Shown: positions 34,818-46,884, counted from the first letter of the stretch. The stretch: DNA of 64,000 nucleotides from Spiroplasma endosymbiont of Cantharis nigra (GCF_964019925.1 NZ_OZ026470.1:62001-126000), one strand, 5' to 3'. Numbers and translations: made by a program. Notes: a model not told the origin generated them from the sequence alone.

Positions 34818-36980
34818 ATGTCAACAAATAAAGAAGTACTTTTGAATATTAGGGATTTAGTAATTGAATTCCGTGTTAAAGGTAAAAAATTTAGAGCTGT
34901 TAAAGAAACTAGTTTTGATATCTATAAAGGTGAAATATTTGGTTTAGTAGGAGAATCAGGAAGTGGTAAAACCACAATTGGTAGAGCTATTGTTGGAGTG
35001 CAACCATTAAAAGATGGTGCAATCTATATGGAAGATAATATTGTTGCTGGTAGCCCAACAAGGTTATATAAATTAAATAAAGAAATTTCTAAAAAACTTG
35101 AAAATATGTCATATAAAATGGATATTACAACAAGAGAAATTCAAGCTAGAATTGATGGATTGAAAGGATTGTATGAAAACTATACTAATAATCCAAGAGT
35201 GCTAACTCAAGAAGATCTTGAATTACAAACTAAAACCTCTAAGTTAGCTTATTTAAAAGCAATTATTTTAGAGAATTTAAAATATATAAATTCAATTATT
35301 AAAAATGAAGATAGAATGATTAAGTTTGTTGATAATTTACACTCTTATATTCCAGAAATTTCAAAAGAACTTGAAAGATCTGTTTTATCAAAGTTAAAAG
35401 AAACTAAAGAAGCTATTATATCAATTAAAGAAAATGCTGATGAAATTTATTTAAAGGTTCAAGAAATTTCTGATTATAGAGATGAAATTGATAACGTTCC
35501 ACCAGAAAAATTAGAATCAGTATTTAAAAAATTAATAAGTTTATGAAAGGTTATTACTGATAATCATAAAGAATTTTTATCAAAACTTTCATGAGCTAAA
35601 TCATTACAATTTCAATTACATGCGCTCTCATCTCCAATGAGAAAAAGAGAAGAGTTTATTAATTATTATAATAAATTGATTTATGTGAATAGAAATGAAT
35701 TCTTTGAAGAGTGTAAAAAACAATTTGAAATTATGAAGGCAAATGGTGTACCTTCAAATGATAAGGAATATAAGAAATTAGAATACTTTATTACAGATTT
35801 TTGATCTCGTAAAAACTTAAATGTAGCTGCATGTAAAGAAATTTTAAATTCACTTTCAGAACAGAAAGTAATAACACCTAAAATAAATTCATTAGTTTCA
35901 AAATTAAAAAATACTGATTTTGAAAATGAATTAAAAAATTTAGCTACAGATGAATCAAGAATAACTGATGTTAAATTAAAAGAATTGAAAAAAGAATTTA
36001 GTTATATTACAAAAATAATTGAAAAAAATATAATTAAGGATAGAGAACTTATCGAAAACTTTTATGCTTGAAAAGGAATTGAAAATTCTTACACACCAGA
36101 AGAAATTGAATCATTTGTTGAATTAACAGATTTTCTAGATTTACCTTCAATTGATGAAATAATTAAAGATTCTTATTTCTTTGAAAGTCAATCAAAAAAG
36201 CAAAGAAGAATTAATAGAAAAAACATTCAAATGATTTTTCAAGATCCAAGCTCTTCATTAAATGATAGAATGGCTATTGAAGAAATTATTGCTGAAGGAA
36301 TGGAAAACTTTCCTGAACTTTACAAAGGTGAAGAGGCAAAGGAATTATATGTAACAGAATATAATGAACAAAATCCAAATGAAAAAATTACTTTAGATCA
36401 AGCAACTCCAGCTTTAGTTAAAAAACATATTATCTTAAAACTTGTTAATTCAGTAGGATTATTACCTGAACATTTATCAAGATATCCTCATGAATTTTCA
36501 GGGGGGCAAAGACAACGTGTTGGAATTGCAAGAAGTTTAGCAATGCAACCAAAAATTATTGTTGCAGATGAGCCAATCTCAGCTCTTGACGTTTCAATAA
36601 GAGCTCAAGTATTAAATTTATTTAAAAAATTCCAAGAAGAATTGGGAATAACATATGTATTTGTGGCTCATGACTTATCTGTTGTTCGCCATATTGCTGA
36701 TAGAATTGCTGTTATTTATCATGGGCAGATAATTGAAATTGCACCAGCAGAGGAATTATTTAAAAATCCTCTTCATCCTTATACAAGGGCTTTACTTTCT
36801 GCAATTCCAATACCAGAACCTGAACTTGCAAAAAGTACTAAACTGGTTGTTTATGATCCAGAAAAAGAACACAGTGACTACATATTTGACTTACCATATT
36901 TTAAAGAGATTACAAAAGACCATTTTGTATGAGCAAATAAAAGAGAAATTAAAGAAATTAAAAAATTAGTAAAAAAATAG
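34818..36980 (+). CDS. oppF: Oligopeptide ABC transporter ATPase OppF with very large insertion
   Basis: 720 residues against about 310-330 in typical OppF. Walker A GESGSGKT is at 45-52 and the Q-loop [12 protein letters not shown] begins near 474, leaving an insertion of about 370 residues composed of charged helices ([19 protein letters not shown]). After it the family pattern is normal: [17 protein letters not shown] (SGGQ about 561-564), [12 protein letters not shown], and [13 protein letters not shown]. It forms the ATPase heterodimer with OppD. The ATG is 4 bases after the oppD stop. Confidence 0.93.
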
Positions 36981-37001
36981 AACAACGAAAGGAAGAATAA
37001 A

Positions 37002-39407
37002 ATGTCAATATTATTTAAAAAAACATTAGGGCTTTTAGGTTTAGGCTTAACAACAACATTGGTTTCATCTTCTGTTGTTTCTTGTGCAACTTCTTTAAAA
37101 TATTTAATGGACAGAACTGTAAGCACAGATGTATTCAAATCAATTTATACATCAAATGTAACAAGTTGAAATACTGCATATTCAATGCAAGCAGAAGATT
37201 CAAGAATTTGAGCTAACTCATTTGATACATTTTTATCAACAGATCAATATGGAAGAATCTATGGTTCACTTGTTGAAAGTGAATATGGAGAAGAGCAAAA
37301 TCAATCAGATGCACATTATTCTTATGTAGGTGATATGAAAAAGGAAGGTCAACAATGGACTTATAAAACAAGACCTATGACTTGAGTTAACTATCAAGGA
37401 AAAATAGTTGATGAAAATGGTAAAGTATCTTCTGATCAAACTAAAACTGGAGAGGGAAAAGCTTCAGTTATTGAAGGAGTTAGACAAGCAGCTTGATTTG
37501 CTTTAAATCCAAAAAATGGTTCAGATGTTGCTTCATTGTGAACATCATTTATTAAAGGAGCTGCTGAAATTCAAAAGGGAATTACAAATGCTCAAAGAGA
37601 ATATGATAATAGTAAAAAAACTCCTGAAGATACTGCAAAATTAAATGCAGCCATAAAAGTTGAAAGAGATAAAATATGAAGTAATGATCCTGAGAAATTT
37701 GGAATTACTTTAAGCATTGACAATGAAGAATTGCTTACTTTTGACTTAACTAAAAAGGCACCATATTTTGAAAGTTTATTAACATATTCAGTGTTCTCAC
37801 CAATTTTTACAGCAGAAAAGGGAGATGTTAAAGATTTTAAAGAAGCAATGTATAATGCTTCTTACTATCCAACTCAAGCTAATCCAAATGGAAAAATTAT
37901 TTTACAAAAAAATGAACACTATGTATTAAAAGAAAGTACTAATATTAAAACTTTAGAATATAACTATGTTGATGATGCATCTGCTACTAAAGAAAGAATT
38001 TTATTTGAATCAGGTTCAACAACAGGATTTGAATTAAAATCAGATGATTTAAAAGGTTGAAATAATTATATTGGTCAAGGTAAAGAGTCATATGAAAATC
38101 CTAAATTTGAAGGTGCATATCCAGTCTCTTCTCCAGATGCTTCTGGTTCATTTCTATTAGTATACAACTACTATAATTCAGAAATTGATGATAATTCATT
38201 AAAACCTGAGGAAAGAGAAAAAGCACTAGATGCTTCAAAATTGCTTCAATCAATTGATGCAAGAACATTTATATCAACAGCTTTAGACAGAACTGACTTT
38301 GTTAGGTTTTTTTCAAAAACAATTGATGAAGTTGGAGAACCATCACAAATGTTAAGAAATACATATACAGGTTATGGTGTTGCAAGTAATGGTGCAAAAG
38401 ATTATACACAATATGTATCTGATAGTTATGATGAACTAATTAGTGAAAATGGTGCAACTGTAACTTCTACTGATGCTGATTGAAGTTTAAAAGATGGTAA
38501 AGATTCTTACTTCAATAAATCAGAAGAGTTAGCAGGAAAAACTAATGAAGAATTAATTAAAAATATAAATGAATATATTACTTTGAACAATATTAAAAAA
38601 AGAAAAGTAAAAGGAAAATCAGAGGACAAAGTTATTTTAAAACTTATATTAAGTCCATCAAATAACAACTCATTAAATCCATATTTAAATATGATGTTTA
38701 AAAAATTTAATGAAATTAAAAATAATCCAATCTTTGTACAAACTAAAGTTCTTTCATCAACAGATGAATATAGAACAAATGGTTCAAGAGGGGCAACTGA
38801 TTTATTTATAAGTGGTTGATCACCTGACTATAAAGACCCATCAAGCTTTTTAGAAACAATGACACTATGAGGACCTTATGGTGCTTATACTGGAACTTCA
38901 AGATTATTTAAATCAAAAGCAGCAGCAAGTGAAGATAATGCAAATGATGATTCAGAATATAATATAACAACTGAAAAACTTTATGCAAGATCTTTAGAAA
39001 AGCCAAATGAAGAAAATAGTGCTACAAAGGCATTATTAAAATCATATGAAACATATTCAAATAGTTTTGAATCTACAGATTTAAATGTTGCTGAAACTGA
39101 ACAAAGATTTAAAGAATTTGCTGAAACAGAAACACAATTATTATATAAAGATTTTTTAACATTAACTTTATATACAAAGGGAATGCCAACTGTTTGAACA
39201 GTTAATCATCTAGCACCCTATACAAAATCATATGAAGCATTTGGTACAGGTCAATTTAAGTATTATAATGCTAAAATTAACTCAAAACTTTTATCAAAAG
39301 AAGATTGACAAGCTGCTTATCAACAATATTTAAATGATAAAATAGCTATTGCAGACAATTGAACTTTAAAAAGACAAGGTGCTCATTGAAAAGAGCAAAG
39401 TAAATAA
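37002..39407 (+). CDS. oppA: Oligopeptide-binding lipoprotein OppA
   Basis: 801-residue surface lipoprotein: signal peptide 1-27 with lipobox VVSC (lipidated Cys28), then a family 5 extracellular solute-binding domain, supported by VIEGVRQAAWFALNPKNGS, ARTFISTALDRTDFVRFF and LFISGWSPDYKDPSSFLETM (the WxxDxxDP motif of peptide-binding proteins). Processing would require LspA, encoded at 49620. GAAAGGAAG lies before the ATG, 21 bases after oppF. Being last in the operon is common for Mollicute oppA. Substrate specificity is not readable. Confidence 0.92.
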
Positions 39408-39422
39408 TTAATAAAAGTTTTA

Positions 39423-39452
39423 AAAAATCTACAAATTTGTAGATTTTTTTTA
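39423..39452 (+). terminator. Terminator of the opp operon
   Basis: AAAATCTACAAATTTGTAGATTTT stem-loop (arms AATCTACAAA/TTTGTAGATT) running into T8, 16 bases after the oppA stop. Confidence 0.8.
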
Positions 39453-39478
39453 TACTATTTAGTAAGTGAGGAAAAATT

Positions 39479-40414
39479 ATGAATAATATACTAATTGAAA
39501 AAGTTATAAGTTTAATAAATAATCGTAATCGTCAAAATCATGATTTATATAAAAATAACGGTTATTTAAACTTATTGAGTTTATATCAACAGGCCATTTT
39601 TGAACAAACACATGATCAGGAAATTTTAAATCTTGATATTAAGGAATTTAAAAAAGTCGAGTTCAAATCTTTTGACTCAAAAAATATTGTTGGGATATAT
39701 CATTTAAATAAGAAAAAAACTAAAAAATGAATTATTGCTTGTCATGGTTTTTCGTCTTCAAAAGAATCATCTGCAATTGCAAGTTACTATTTTAATAAGC
39801 TTGGCTATAATATTTTTGCATTTGATTTTAGAAATCATGGTGAATCTGATGATGCACTTATTACAATGGGTATTAATGAGGAAAAAGATTTATTAAGTGC
39901 TTTAAATTTTGTTAAAAAAAATTTTTCAACAAAAGAAATATCTTTAATTGGTTTTTCAATGGGAGCTCATACAGTTAATAGAGTTGCAATTTCAAACAAT
40001 ATTAAAAAATATAATATTAAATTTGCTGTTGCTGACTCTCCATATTTTGAAACAGCAAAAGTTTTGGAAAGAGTGATAAATACAATTGGTGGAGCACTTA
40101 TTGGTAATTTTTTAGATAAAATTTTACAAGGGGTTTATAAAGTATATAATGATAAATATAAAATAAATATTGAAGCAGACACCATATCATATAAAATTCC
40201 ATTGTGTAAAACTTCTTTTCCAATACTCTATTTACATTCTAAAAAAGATAAGGTAGCAGATTATCAAGACAGTGAAAAATTTTATAATCTAAGAAAAATT
40301 TTAAAAATAAAAGATGCTTTACATATTTTTTTAACAGGAGAACATATAAGAACTCAAGTTTTACATACTGAAATGTATTGGAAGCTTGTTGAAAATTTTG
40401 TAAATAAAAAATAG
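39479..40414 (+). CDS. Alpha/beta hydrolase
   Basis: 311-residue soluble serine hydrolase. IIACHGFSSSKES forms the oxyanion-hole HG turn, FDFRNHGESD is the typical strand, and LIGFSMGAHTVNR holds the nucleophile elbow GFSMG. HSKKDKVADYQDS probably carries the acid and GEHIRTQ the catalytic His. The N-terminal 75 residues are an added helical part. TGA at 39728-39730 is Trp. Substrate unknown (esterase/lipase or peptidase possible). It starts after the opp terminator and precedes an ABC module by 13 bases, perhaps as the first gene of that transcript. Confidence 0.85.
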
Positions 40415-40427
40415 AAGGGATAAAAAG

Positions 40428-41720
40428 ATGAAAAATAGTGAAGTAACTGTTTCTTTGGAAAATGTTTCAAAAATATTTAATAAAAAAAATTGAGTTATTA
40501 AAAAAATTAATTTGAAAATCAATAAAGGTGAAGGATTAGCAATTATTGGACCCAATCAATCTGGAAAAAGTGTTTTGGGTAGATTAATAGCTAGTCAAAT
40601 AAAACAATCTGGGGGAATTATTCAATATAATTTTAATAATGAAAATGTTATGGCAAATATTGGATTTCAGTTTAGACAAACAACTTGACCTGAAGGTTTT
40701 CTTGTAAAAGAAGTTTTTAATTTATATAAGCATATTAATGATATACAAGATAAAGAATGAATAGATGATCTTGTAGAAGTATTTGGTATTGATTTGAGAT
40801 GAGAAAAAACATTGACATCATGTAATACCTCTTGATTACAATTATTTTCGATTGCTTTAGCTATTATTAATAGACCAAGATTAGTTGTTCTAGATGAAGT
40901 TTCGTCTTCAATTGGTCTAGATTTTAAAATTAAGATTTTAAAATTCTTAAAAGAATATAAGGAAAAATATGAAGCCTCATTTGTTGTTATTTCACCAGAT
41001 GATTCAACTTTTGAATTGCTTTGTGAAAGGGTAATCGTTTTAGATAATGGTTTCATAATTTCTGATGATCATATTACAGATTGAAAGAAAAATTTAACTT
41101 TCGAAAAGTACTCACTAAATATAATGGATGCTATTAGTCAACAAGAAATTAAGGTTAAACCAGATCCATTATTCAAACCTATTTTAAAAAAATTTGAAGA
41201 AAATAGAAAATTATTTAAGGAACAATATGATTATTTTTTAGAGAAAAATATAGGCAATGAGCATGAATCAAATATAGTTTATATCAGAAATATTAACTAT
41301 CATTTAAACGAGTTGGAAAGTGTTTTAGTTAGTTTATTATCAACAGCTATTAATAGAAGAAATATTGAAGAAGTTTTATTACATACAAAAATGGCTATTA
41401 AGATATTTAAAAGAACTAGAAAAAAAGTTACTAAGTTAGATATAAAAGTAAAGTATAAAAAATCTGCATTAGCTTTTTTTAAGAAAACAGAAAAATTCTT
41501 TAATTTTCTAGAAGAAGATCTTTATAATAGTTTTAAATCAAATAAGTATATTGTTTACGCAACTGAACTTACAGCTCAATTATCAAAAAAAGAATTGGAA
41601 CAACTTTCTTCATTAAAGAAAAAATATATTCAAGAAGAAATTAAATCAATGAAATTAGAGAGTAAATGAGTAAAAAAACAACAAAGACTAGAAAAGAAAC
41701 AAAAAATAAAGAGGGGGTAA
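40428..41720 (+). CDS. ABC ATPase with degenerate signature and fused helical C-terminal domain
   Basis: 430 residues: an ABC domain (1-215) plus a ~200-residue lysine-rich helical extension. Walker A is GPNQSGKS and Walker B is RLVVLDEVS. The LSGGQ signature is replaced by SCNTSWLQ, and the usual switch-region His is not obvious (VVISPDDS). Overall it resembles ATPases of ABC-2 type exporters (TagH/Wzt-like architecture with a C-terminal add-on), but identity within that group is uncertain. Two paralogous permeases follow immediately, so it likely forms ATPase plus heterodimeric permease. AGAAGGGA lies upstream of the ATG. Confidence 0.75.
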
Positions 41721-41723
41721 AAT

Positions 41724-42719
41724 ATGAATAAGAGTAATTGAAATGCTTTTAAAATAATTTTTGCAATGCAATTATCAAATTATAAAAAGGACTTATTTGT
41801 AGTTTTTTCAGGTTGAATAATTACAACAATTACTCTTGTTGTATGATTGGCTTTTAAAAATGCAGGAACAGGAACAGGCAATAAGGATTTAGTAGTTGAT
41901 AATTTCATTGTTGCAAGTGCTATTGGTATTAGTGTTATTAGAAACTGTTTATTTAATCTTGTAAAAACTATTTATGATTTTAAATCCTCTATGTTTCTTG
42001 AACGTCTCTTTTCTACTAAAGTTTCAAAGACATTTGTATTCTCCATTATTATTTTATTTAGTCAAATAGTTAATATCTTAGTGGCAATATTTATGTTTGC
42101 AATTAGCATGTTATTTCCAGATCAAAGACAAGAAATAGTTAATGTTAATTGACCAGTTCTATTTTTAGGTTTCTTTCTTCTAGCAATTTCGTCAAATCTA
42201 ATTGCTTTAATAATAGTTTTTCATGCAAAAAGTTATGAATGAGCATCTGTAATAGCTAATCTTTTCTACTTTTTACCAATGTTTTTACTAGGATTAGGAA
42301 TACCTTGAACTTTATTAGAGCAAAATAAACCGATTATAATAATAGGTTTCTTTCTTCCTCAAAGATATTTTTTAAATATTATGGCCTCTGGTTGAGCAGA
42401 TGATATTGGTATGAAAACAAATCAGTTTGGTTACAATGGTAACTTTTGAATTCCTTATCTAGTCTCATTGATTATATTAATATTATTGACAATTTGATTG
42501 GTCTTATTGTTGAAAAAGACATTCGGATATAAAAAGAAATTACTTAAAAAGTATCCAACTAATTTAAAACATATCTCAATTATTTATAGTATTAAAAAAG
42601 CTAATTCAATTGAAGAATTAAATCAAATTATTGAAGTTAAAAATTTAATAATAGAAGCGAAAAAAAGAGAAAATAAAGTAAAGGAAAAAAATAGGAATGA
42701 TGACTCAAAAAAAATATAA
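41724..42719 (+). CDS. ABC-2 type permease, subunit 1
   Basis: 331 residues with six hydrophobic segments and a lysine-rich cytosolic tail of about 65 residues (KKANSIEELNQIIEVKNL). Before the last membrane segment it has FFLPQRYFLNIMASGW; the next gene has the same motif at the same place, so the two are paralogues. GAGGGGG upstream is the ribosome-binding site, and the ATG is 3 bases after the ATPase stop. Many in-frame TGA are Trp. Direction (export of lipid, polymer or peptide) is inferred from the ABC-2 fold only. Confidence 0.75.
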
Positions 42720-43716
42720 AAAAGTAAATAATAATTTTAAGAGTTTTAAAGACCTTTATATTTTATCTTTAAAGACTTTTGTTTATTCTCCATTAAATAT
42801 GTTTCTTGGAGTTTTTCTTGTTATTTTTACTTTATTTATATGATTACTTTTTAAAGGTAATAACCCATTCTTGTTCTCCTCAGCTATTGGAGCATTAATT
42901 GTAAGAAATGGCATACATACTTTTCATAGAGCACTTTCAAATAACAAGAATACAGGGTTTGACCAAAGAATTAATAATACAGGATTAAATGGTTTTATAA
43001 AACCAGGAGCAAATATATTAGCAAATTTTACAATTAACTTCTGTATTATAGTTTTATTAATGTGTTTAACATTAATATTTTTTAAAGATCAAAGAACGTT
43101 ATTCTCTTCAGTTAATTGAGCTATGTTTATTACAGGAACCATTAGTTTATGATTGCTTTGTGTTTTAATTAGTTACGCAATATTTATGTTTGTAAAATCA
43201 ACAGTAGTTGGCTCAATTTATGTTTCTTTAATTTATATATTCTCTTATAATTTGTTAGGATGTGCTTTTCCTTATGAAGTTGTTGCAAAAATAACTTGGC
43301 TAAATTTTATTTTATATTTTTTACCTCAAAGATATATGCTTAATGTTATGCAAGCAGGGTGAGTAAATGCAAAAGATTTAGTATATGAAGGTTTAGGAGA
43401 AGAACAACTATATAAAGTAGATTTTAGGTTGGGAGGAAATTTAGCTATTCCTTTTATTATTACTTATAGTTTAATTTTAATCTTATCTTTTTGTTTAATA
43501 ACATTTATAATATTAAAAGTGAAGCAAAAAAAAGTTGATGTTTATGGAACAAGTGTTGTTTTAAAATTATCAACTGATTATATTAAAGAAATTAAAAAAT
43601 GCTCTAGTATAATACAATTAAACCAGTTAAGAGATCAACATATTAAAGAATTAAAAAATAATTCTATTCATGTTAAAAAATTCTCTCTAACAAAAATAAA
43701 AAAAAGAGGTAATTAA
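42697..43716 (+). CDS. ABC-2 type permease, subunit 2
   Basis: 339 residues, six hydrophobic segments, with YFLPQRYMLNVMQAGW matching subunit 1, then a lysine-rich tail. The ATG at 42697 overlaps the preceding gene by 23 bases in another frame; an adjacent in-frame ATG at 42700 is also possible. AAGGA at 42681-42685 supports the first. It likely heterodimerises with subunit 1. The RpiR-type regulator begins three bases after its stop. Confidence 0.72.
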
Positions 43717-43719
43717 GGG

Positions 43720-44577
43720 ATGAAAATAATTGATTCAAAAGACAAAAAGCTAAACTCAACAGAAAGCTCAATATTAAATTTGGTTAATAATGATCCAGAA
43801 TTTTTTTGTAGTAACTCAATACAAGAGGTTTCAAGAAAGAGTAACGTAAGTCCATCAACTATGACAAGAGTATGTCAGAAACTAGGATTTAAATCATTTA
43901 AAGCAATACAGATGTTTGTTTATGAAAAGTCAAGAATGCAAGGAAGTTATTATAAATTAGGAGAAGACAATACAATTGAAGAAATTATTCATAATGTAAG
44001 AGGTGCAGCAATTTATACAATTAATGAAACTTTAAACAGTATTGATAATGAAGAAATTGATTTGGTCTCTAAAAAAATTTACTCTTCAAAAAGAGTAATG
44101 ATTTTTGGAATAGAACAACAACAAATAAGTGCAAGTTCTTTTGTATTAAATTTATCAAGAATTAATATAATGGCACAAGCTGTTTCAAATATTCACAATT
44201 ATGTTCAAAGAGCAATCTTTTTTGATGAAAATGATTTTGTAATTTTTATTACAAGAACAGGATGAACAAAAGAAATTATTGAATCAATCAAGTGAACATG
44301 TAATAAAAATATTCCAATTTTAGTTTTAACTTCTGATAAAGAAATAACATTTAAACAATTGGAAAAAGATATAGATGTTAATAAAATCCACATAATAGAA
44401 ACACAAACAATTAGCAATGATAAAATAAAATATCCTTCAATTTCATCTGTTCCAGGAGAGATGATTATTTTTGACTTAATTATTAATATAATTGTTAGCA
44501 AAAATGAAGAATATCGTGAGAAATTCAAAAAAACAGCAGAGATATCATTAAATTGAAATTTTGAGGGAAAATTATAA
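43720..44577 (+). CDS. MurR/RpiR-family transcriptional regulator
   Basis: 285 residues: an N-terminal HTH (residues 15-75, SIQEVSRKSNVSPSTMTRVC and LGFKSFKAIQMF, the classic RpiR pattern) and a C-terminal SIS sugar-phosphate-binding domain (about 110-260; IFITRTGWTKEIIESIKW is the SIS loop with Thr-Arg-Thr-Gly replacing the usual SxSGxT). TGA at 44263-44265 and others are Trp. RpiR regulators respond to phosphosugars. The neighbouring ABC module and chitinase-like lipoprotein make an amino-sugar link attractive but unproven. Confidence 0.85.
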
Positions 44578-44918
44578 TGGAAAATTCAGAATTATTGTTA
44601 AAAATCAAGTTACTAGAAAAAGAACTAGAAAGCTATAAAAACAAGGAAGAATATACAAAAATTGGATTGCAAAGAACCAAAAATGTTTATGAAATTGCAA
44701 GAAAAAATTCAGAGATAATAATATCTAAATCAATTAATTTAGCATATGAGTTTAAAAAAGAAATAGAGTTAACATTGCAAAAGATTAATAAAAATCCATT
44801 GGAATTTAGTCAATATTTACAAGACTTTTTAGCTAAACATGAATATTTTATTAATAATAAAGATCAAAAAATTGATCAGTATTTAGAAGAAATTATTAAT
44901 AAACTAAATAAAAAATAG
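44577..44918 (+). CDS. Small coiled-coil protein
   Basis: 113 residues, almost entirely helical and charged, with a heptad-like start (ELLLKIKLLEKELESYKNK) and no Trp or Cys. The ATG overlaps the stop of the RpiR gene (TAATG), so it is translationally coupled to it. It superficially resembles DivIVA-type coiled coils, but no diagnostic motif is present, so no function is assigned. Confidence 0.65.
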   Translation: MENSELLLKIKLLEKELESYKNKEEYTKIGLQRTKNVYEIARKNSEIIISKSINLAYEFKKEIELTLQKINKNPLEFSQYLQDFLAKHEYFINNKDQKIDQYLEEIINKLNKK

Positions 44919-44954
44919 TAAGTAATAGAAAAAAGAGTTTACTAATTTTTATTG

Positions 44955-44960
44955 TATAAT
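44955..44960 (+). promoter_or_regulatory. -10 box before the chitinase-like lipoprotein
   Basis: TATAAT 21 bases before the ATG, too close for a long leader; no convincing -35 box. A weak stem (TAGTAA with TTTACTA, 44915-44944) just upstream may end the previous transcript. Confidence 0.35.
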
Positions 44961-44980
44961 CATAAAAAGGAGAGTTCTTT

Positions 44981-46660
44981 ATGAAAAAGTTATTAGCTTT
45001 ATTGGCTTCTGGTTCATTTCTTGTTTCAACTACATCAACAACTGTTGTAGCTTGTTCTTTTAGTTTGAAAGATATAGAATCTTTCCAATATAATTTTAAT
45101 CTGGGTGAAATGTCAGAAGTAAATCAAAAGGAAGTTATTAAAAGAATTGCTAAAATTAATAATATAACTGTTAATAGCAAAAAAGATATTGAAAGAATTG
45201 CAAATTTTCAATTTGATGTTAATTCAATTAGAGAAGAATCATATACAATTATAAACTCCAATTTTAACTTAAAATCTGAAAATGAAAATGAAGAAGAACT
45301 GAAAAACTATGTTGCAACTATTAGAGTATCAGAATACTCTTGAATTGCAAAAGGAAAAGCAACAATTCATTTTCAAGCAACAGATAAAACTGTCAAAAAA
45401 GCTCAAAACCCTATAGAACAAGCAGAATCTTCATTAATGGGTTATTGATGAAATTGAGGAAATGAAATTCCAGAAATAGGTAGTTTAAATTGAAGACAGC
45501 CAAAATTAGCATCAGTGATTGAGTCTGAAAAAAATCCCTATGATATTATAAATATCTCTTCATTATATACAAAAGAAAAAGAAGGAGATATTAATAGTTT
45601 AAATATTAATGATTTTATTACAGAACCTGAAGGTGCTGATTCTGGAGTATATGATGTTGATAATTCTAAGTATTTAATAGATAGAAAACAAAAACAAATT
45701 GATGGCACTTGAGAAGATGACACTAAAATTATTACAAATTGAGGTGGGGCTACTGCAGATAGAATGATTTGAAAGTGAAAGCAAAAGGATAAACTTAGAG
45801 ATAGAATGTATTTTTTACTAGATAGTTATGGCTTAGATGGAATGAGTTTGGCTATTGCAGGAAAGACTCTTTACAATAGAGAAAGTCAAGCAACTATTTC
45901 TCAAGTAATAAAAGAAATCATGATTATTTATTGATTAAATGATAAAGATTTTTATTTATCATTGTCAACTAAAATTCAATGATTATTTAAAGATGGAGTT
46001 TCTACAAACAAACCAACTTCAATTCCTTTCATTGAAGATTTAGCTGGTTGATATGAATGTATTGATTTACTAATGTATAATGTATATAGAGATGTTAATT
46101 TTGTAACTGCAAAAGAAGATATTTCAATTAGTTACAAAGGTAATACAACAGTAATTAAAAAAGGGGAAAAAATAAAATCCACATATGGAAATGGAAAAGA
46201 AGAAGATCCTGCTTATTTCTATGGAACACTTAAAAATTTAATTGATAAGAAATGAAATGAGCAAGCAGAAGTTTATTATTTAGGTGATAAACCTGTAAAA
46301 ATTGGAGTTGCAAGTACATATTCTTCATCTGCAAGTGGGTTTAGTATGAAAAATGATGATGAACCAGAAAATGGAGAAAGTAATTTAGCTGCTGCATTAA
46401 CTAAATTACATGAAGATAAAAATGAATGAGGGAATTCAATAACAAATAATTTATTAGGGCTTGGATTCTTTGGGATAAATATTGATCAAATTTTGTCTAA
46501 TCCAAATCCAAAGTTACCTATAAAAGAAGAATTATTTGAAAATCAAGGTGAAAGTGCCAGCAACGGACCTACAAATCCAAAAAACTGAAATAATGGATTA
46601 AACTTAAAAAATTTTATAGAATATAGTGAAAAATATAGAAATAGTAAGACAAGATTTTAA
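44981..46660 (+). CDS. GH18 chitinase-like lipoprotein lacking the catalytic motif
   Basis: 559 residues: signal peptide with lipobox VVAC (Cys25), an N-terminal region to about 150, then a GH18-like TIM-barrel pattern: GYWWNWGN (154-161, like the chitinase start), YDIINISSLY, TKIITNWGGATA, then LLDSYGLDGMSLAIAGKTLY, DFYLSLSTKIQWL, IDLLMYNVYRDVN and VKIGVASTYSSSASG. In GH18 enzymes the fourth block reads DGxDxDxE; here it is D286-G-M-S289-L-A291-I-A293, so the catalytic Glu and two Asp are gone. About fifteen TGA are Trp. It probably binds glycans rather than cutting them. Family call is from pattern order, not a search. Confidence 0.68.
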
Positions 46661-46670
46661 TAAGTTCTTT

Positions 46671-46884
46671 TGACAGAGAGTTAACATTTGCTGAGAGTTA
46701 ATATAGAATTATTAAAATTATCACTTATGAAGATTAGAAGAGGAAAAGTATTTTACTTAGTAGAACTTCTCGCAAGAAAAGCGTTAACATTTCAATTGAG
46801 ATAAATAAATATCTATTTTTAGTATTTATTTAAATTAGGATGGTACCGCGTTAAAACGCTCCTATTATAGGAGCGTTTTTATTT
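46671..46884 (+). promoter_or_regulatory. T-box leader (isoleucine) of ileS
   Basis: AGAGAG (46675-46680) and GCTGAGAG mark Stem I. A candidate specifier ATC (46720-46722, followed by A) fits isoleucine. The T-box AGGATGGTACCGCG (46837-46850) is diagnostic, and the competing terminator AAAACGCTCCTAT/ATAGGAGCGTTTT ends near 46880. Uncharged tRNA-Ile would stabilise the antiterminator and allow ileS transcription. The specifier position is by eye. Confidence 0.88.

Noticed and set aside
36733..36969. Second-frame ORF inside oppF
   Set aside because: It overlaps the conserved ATPase C-terminus in another frame and has no start signals.
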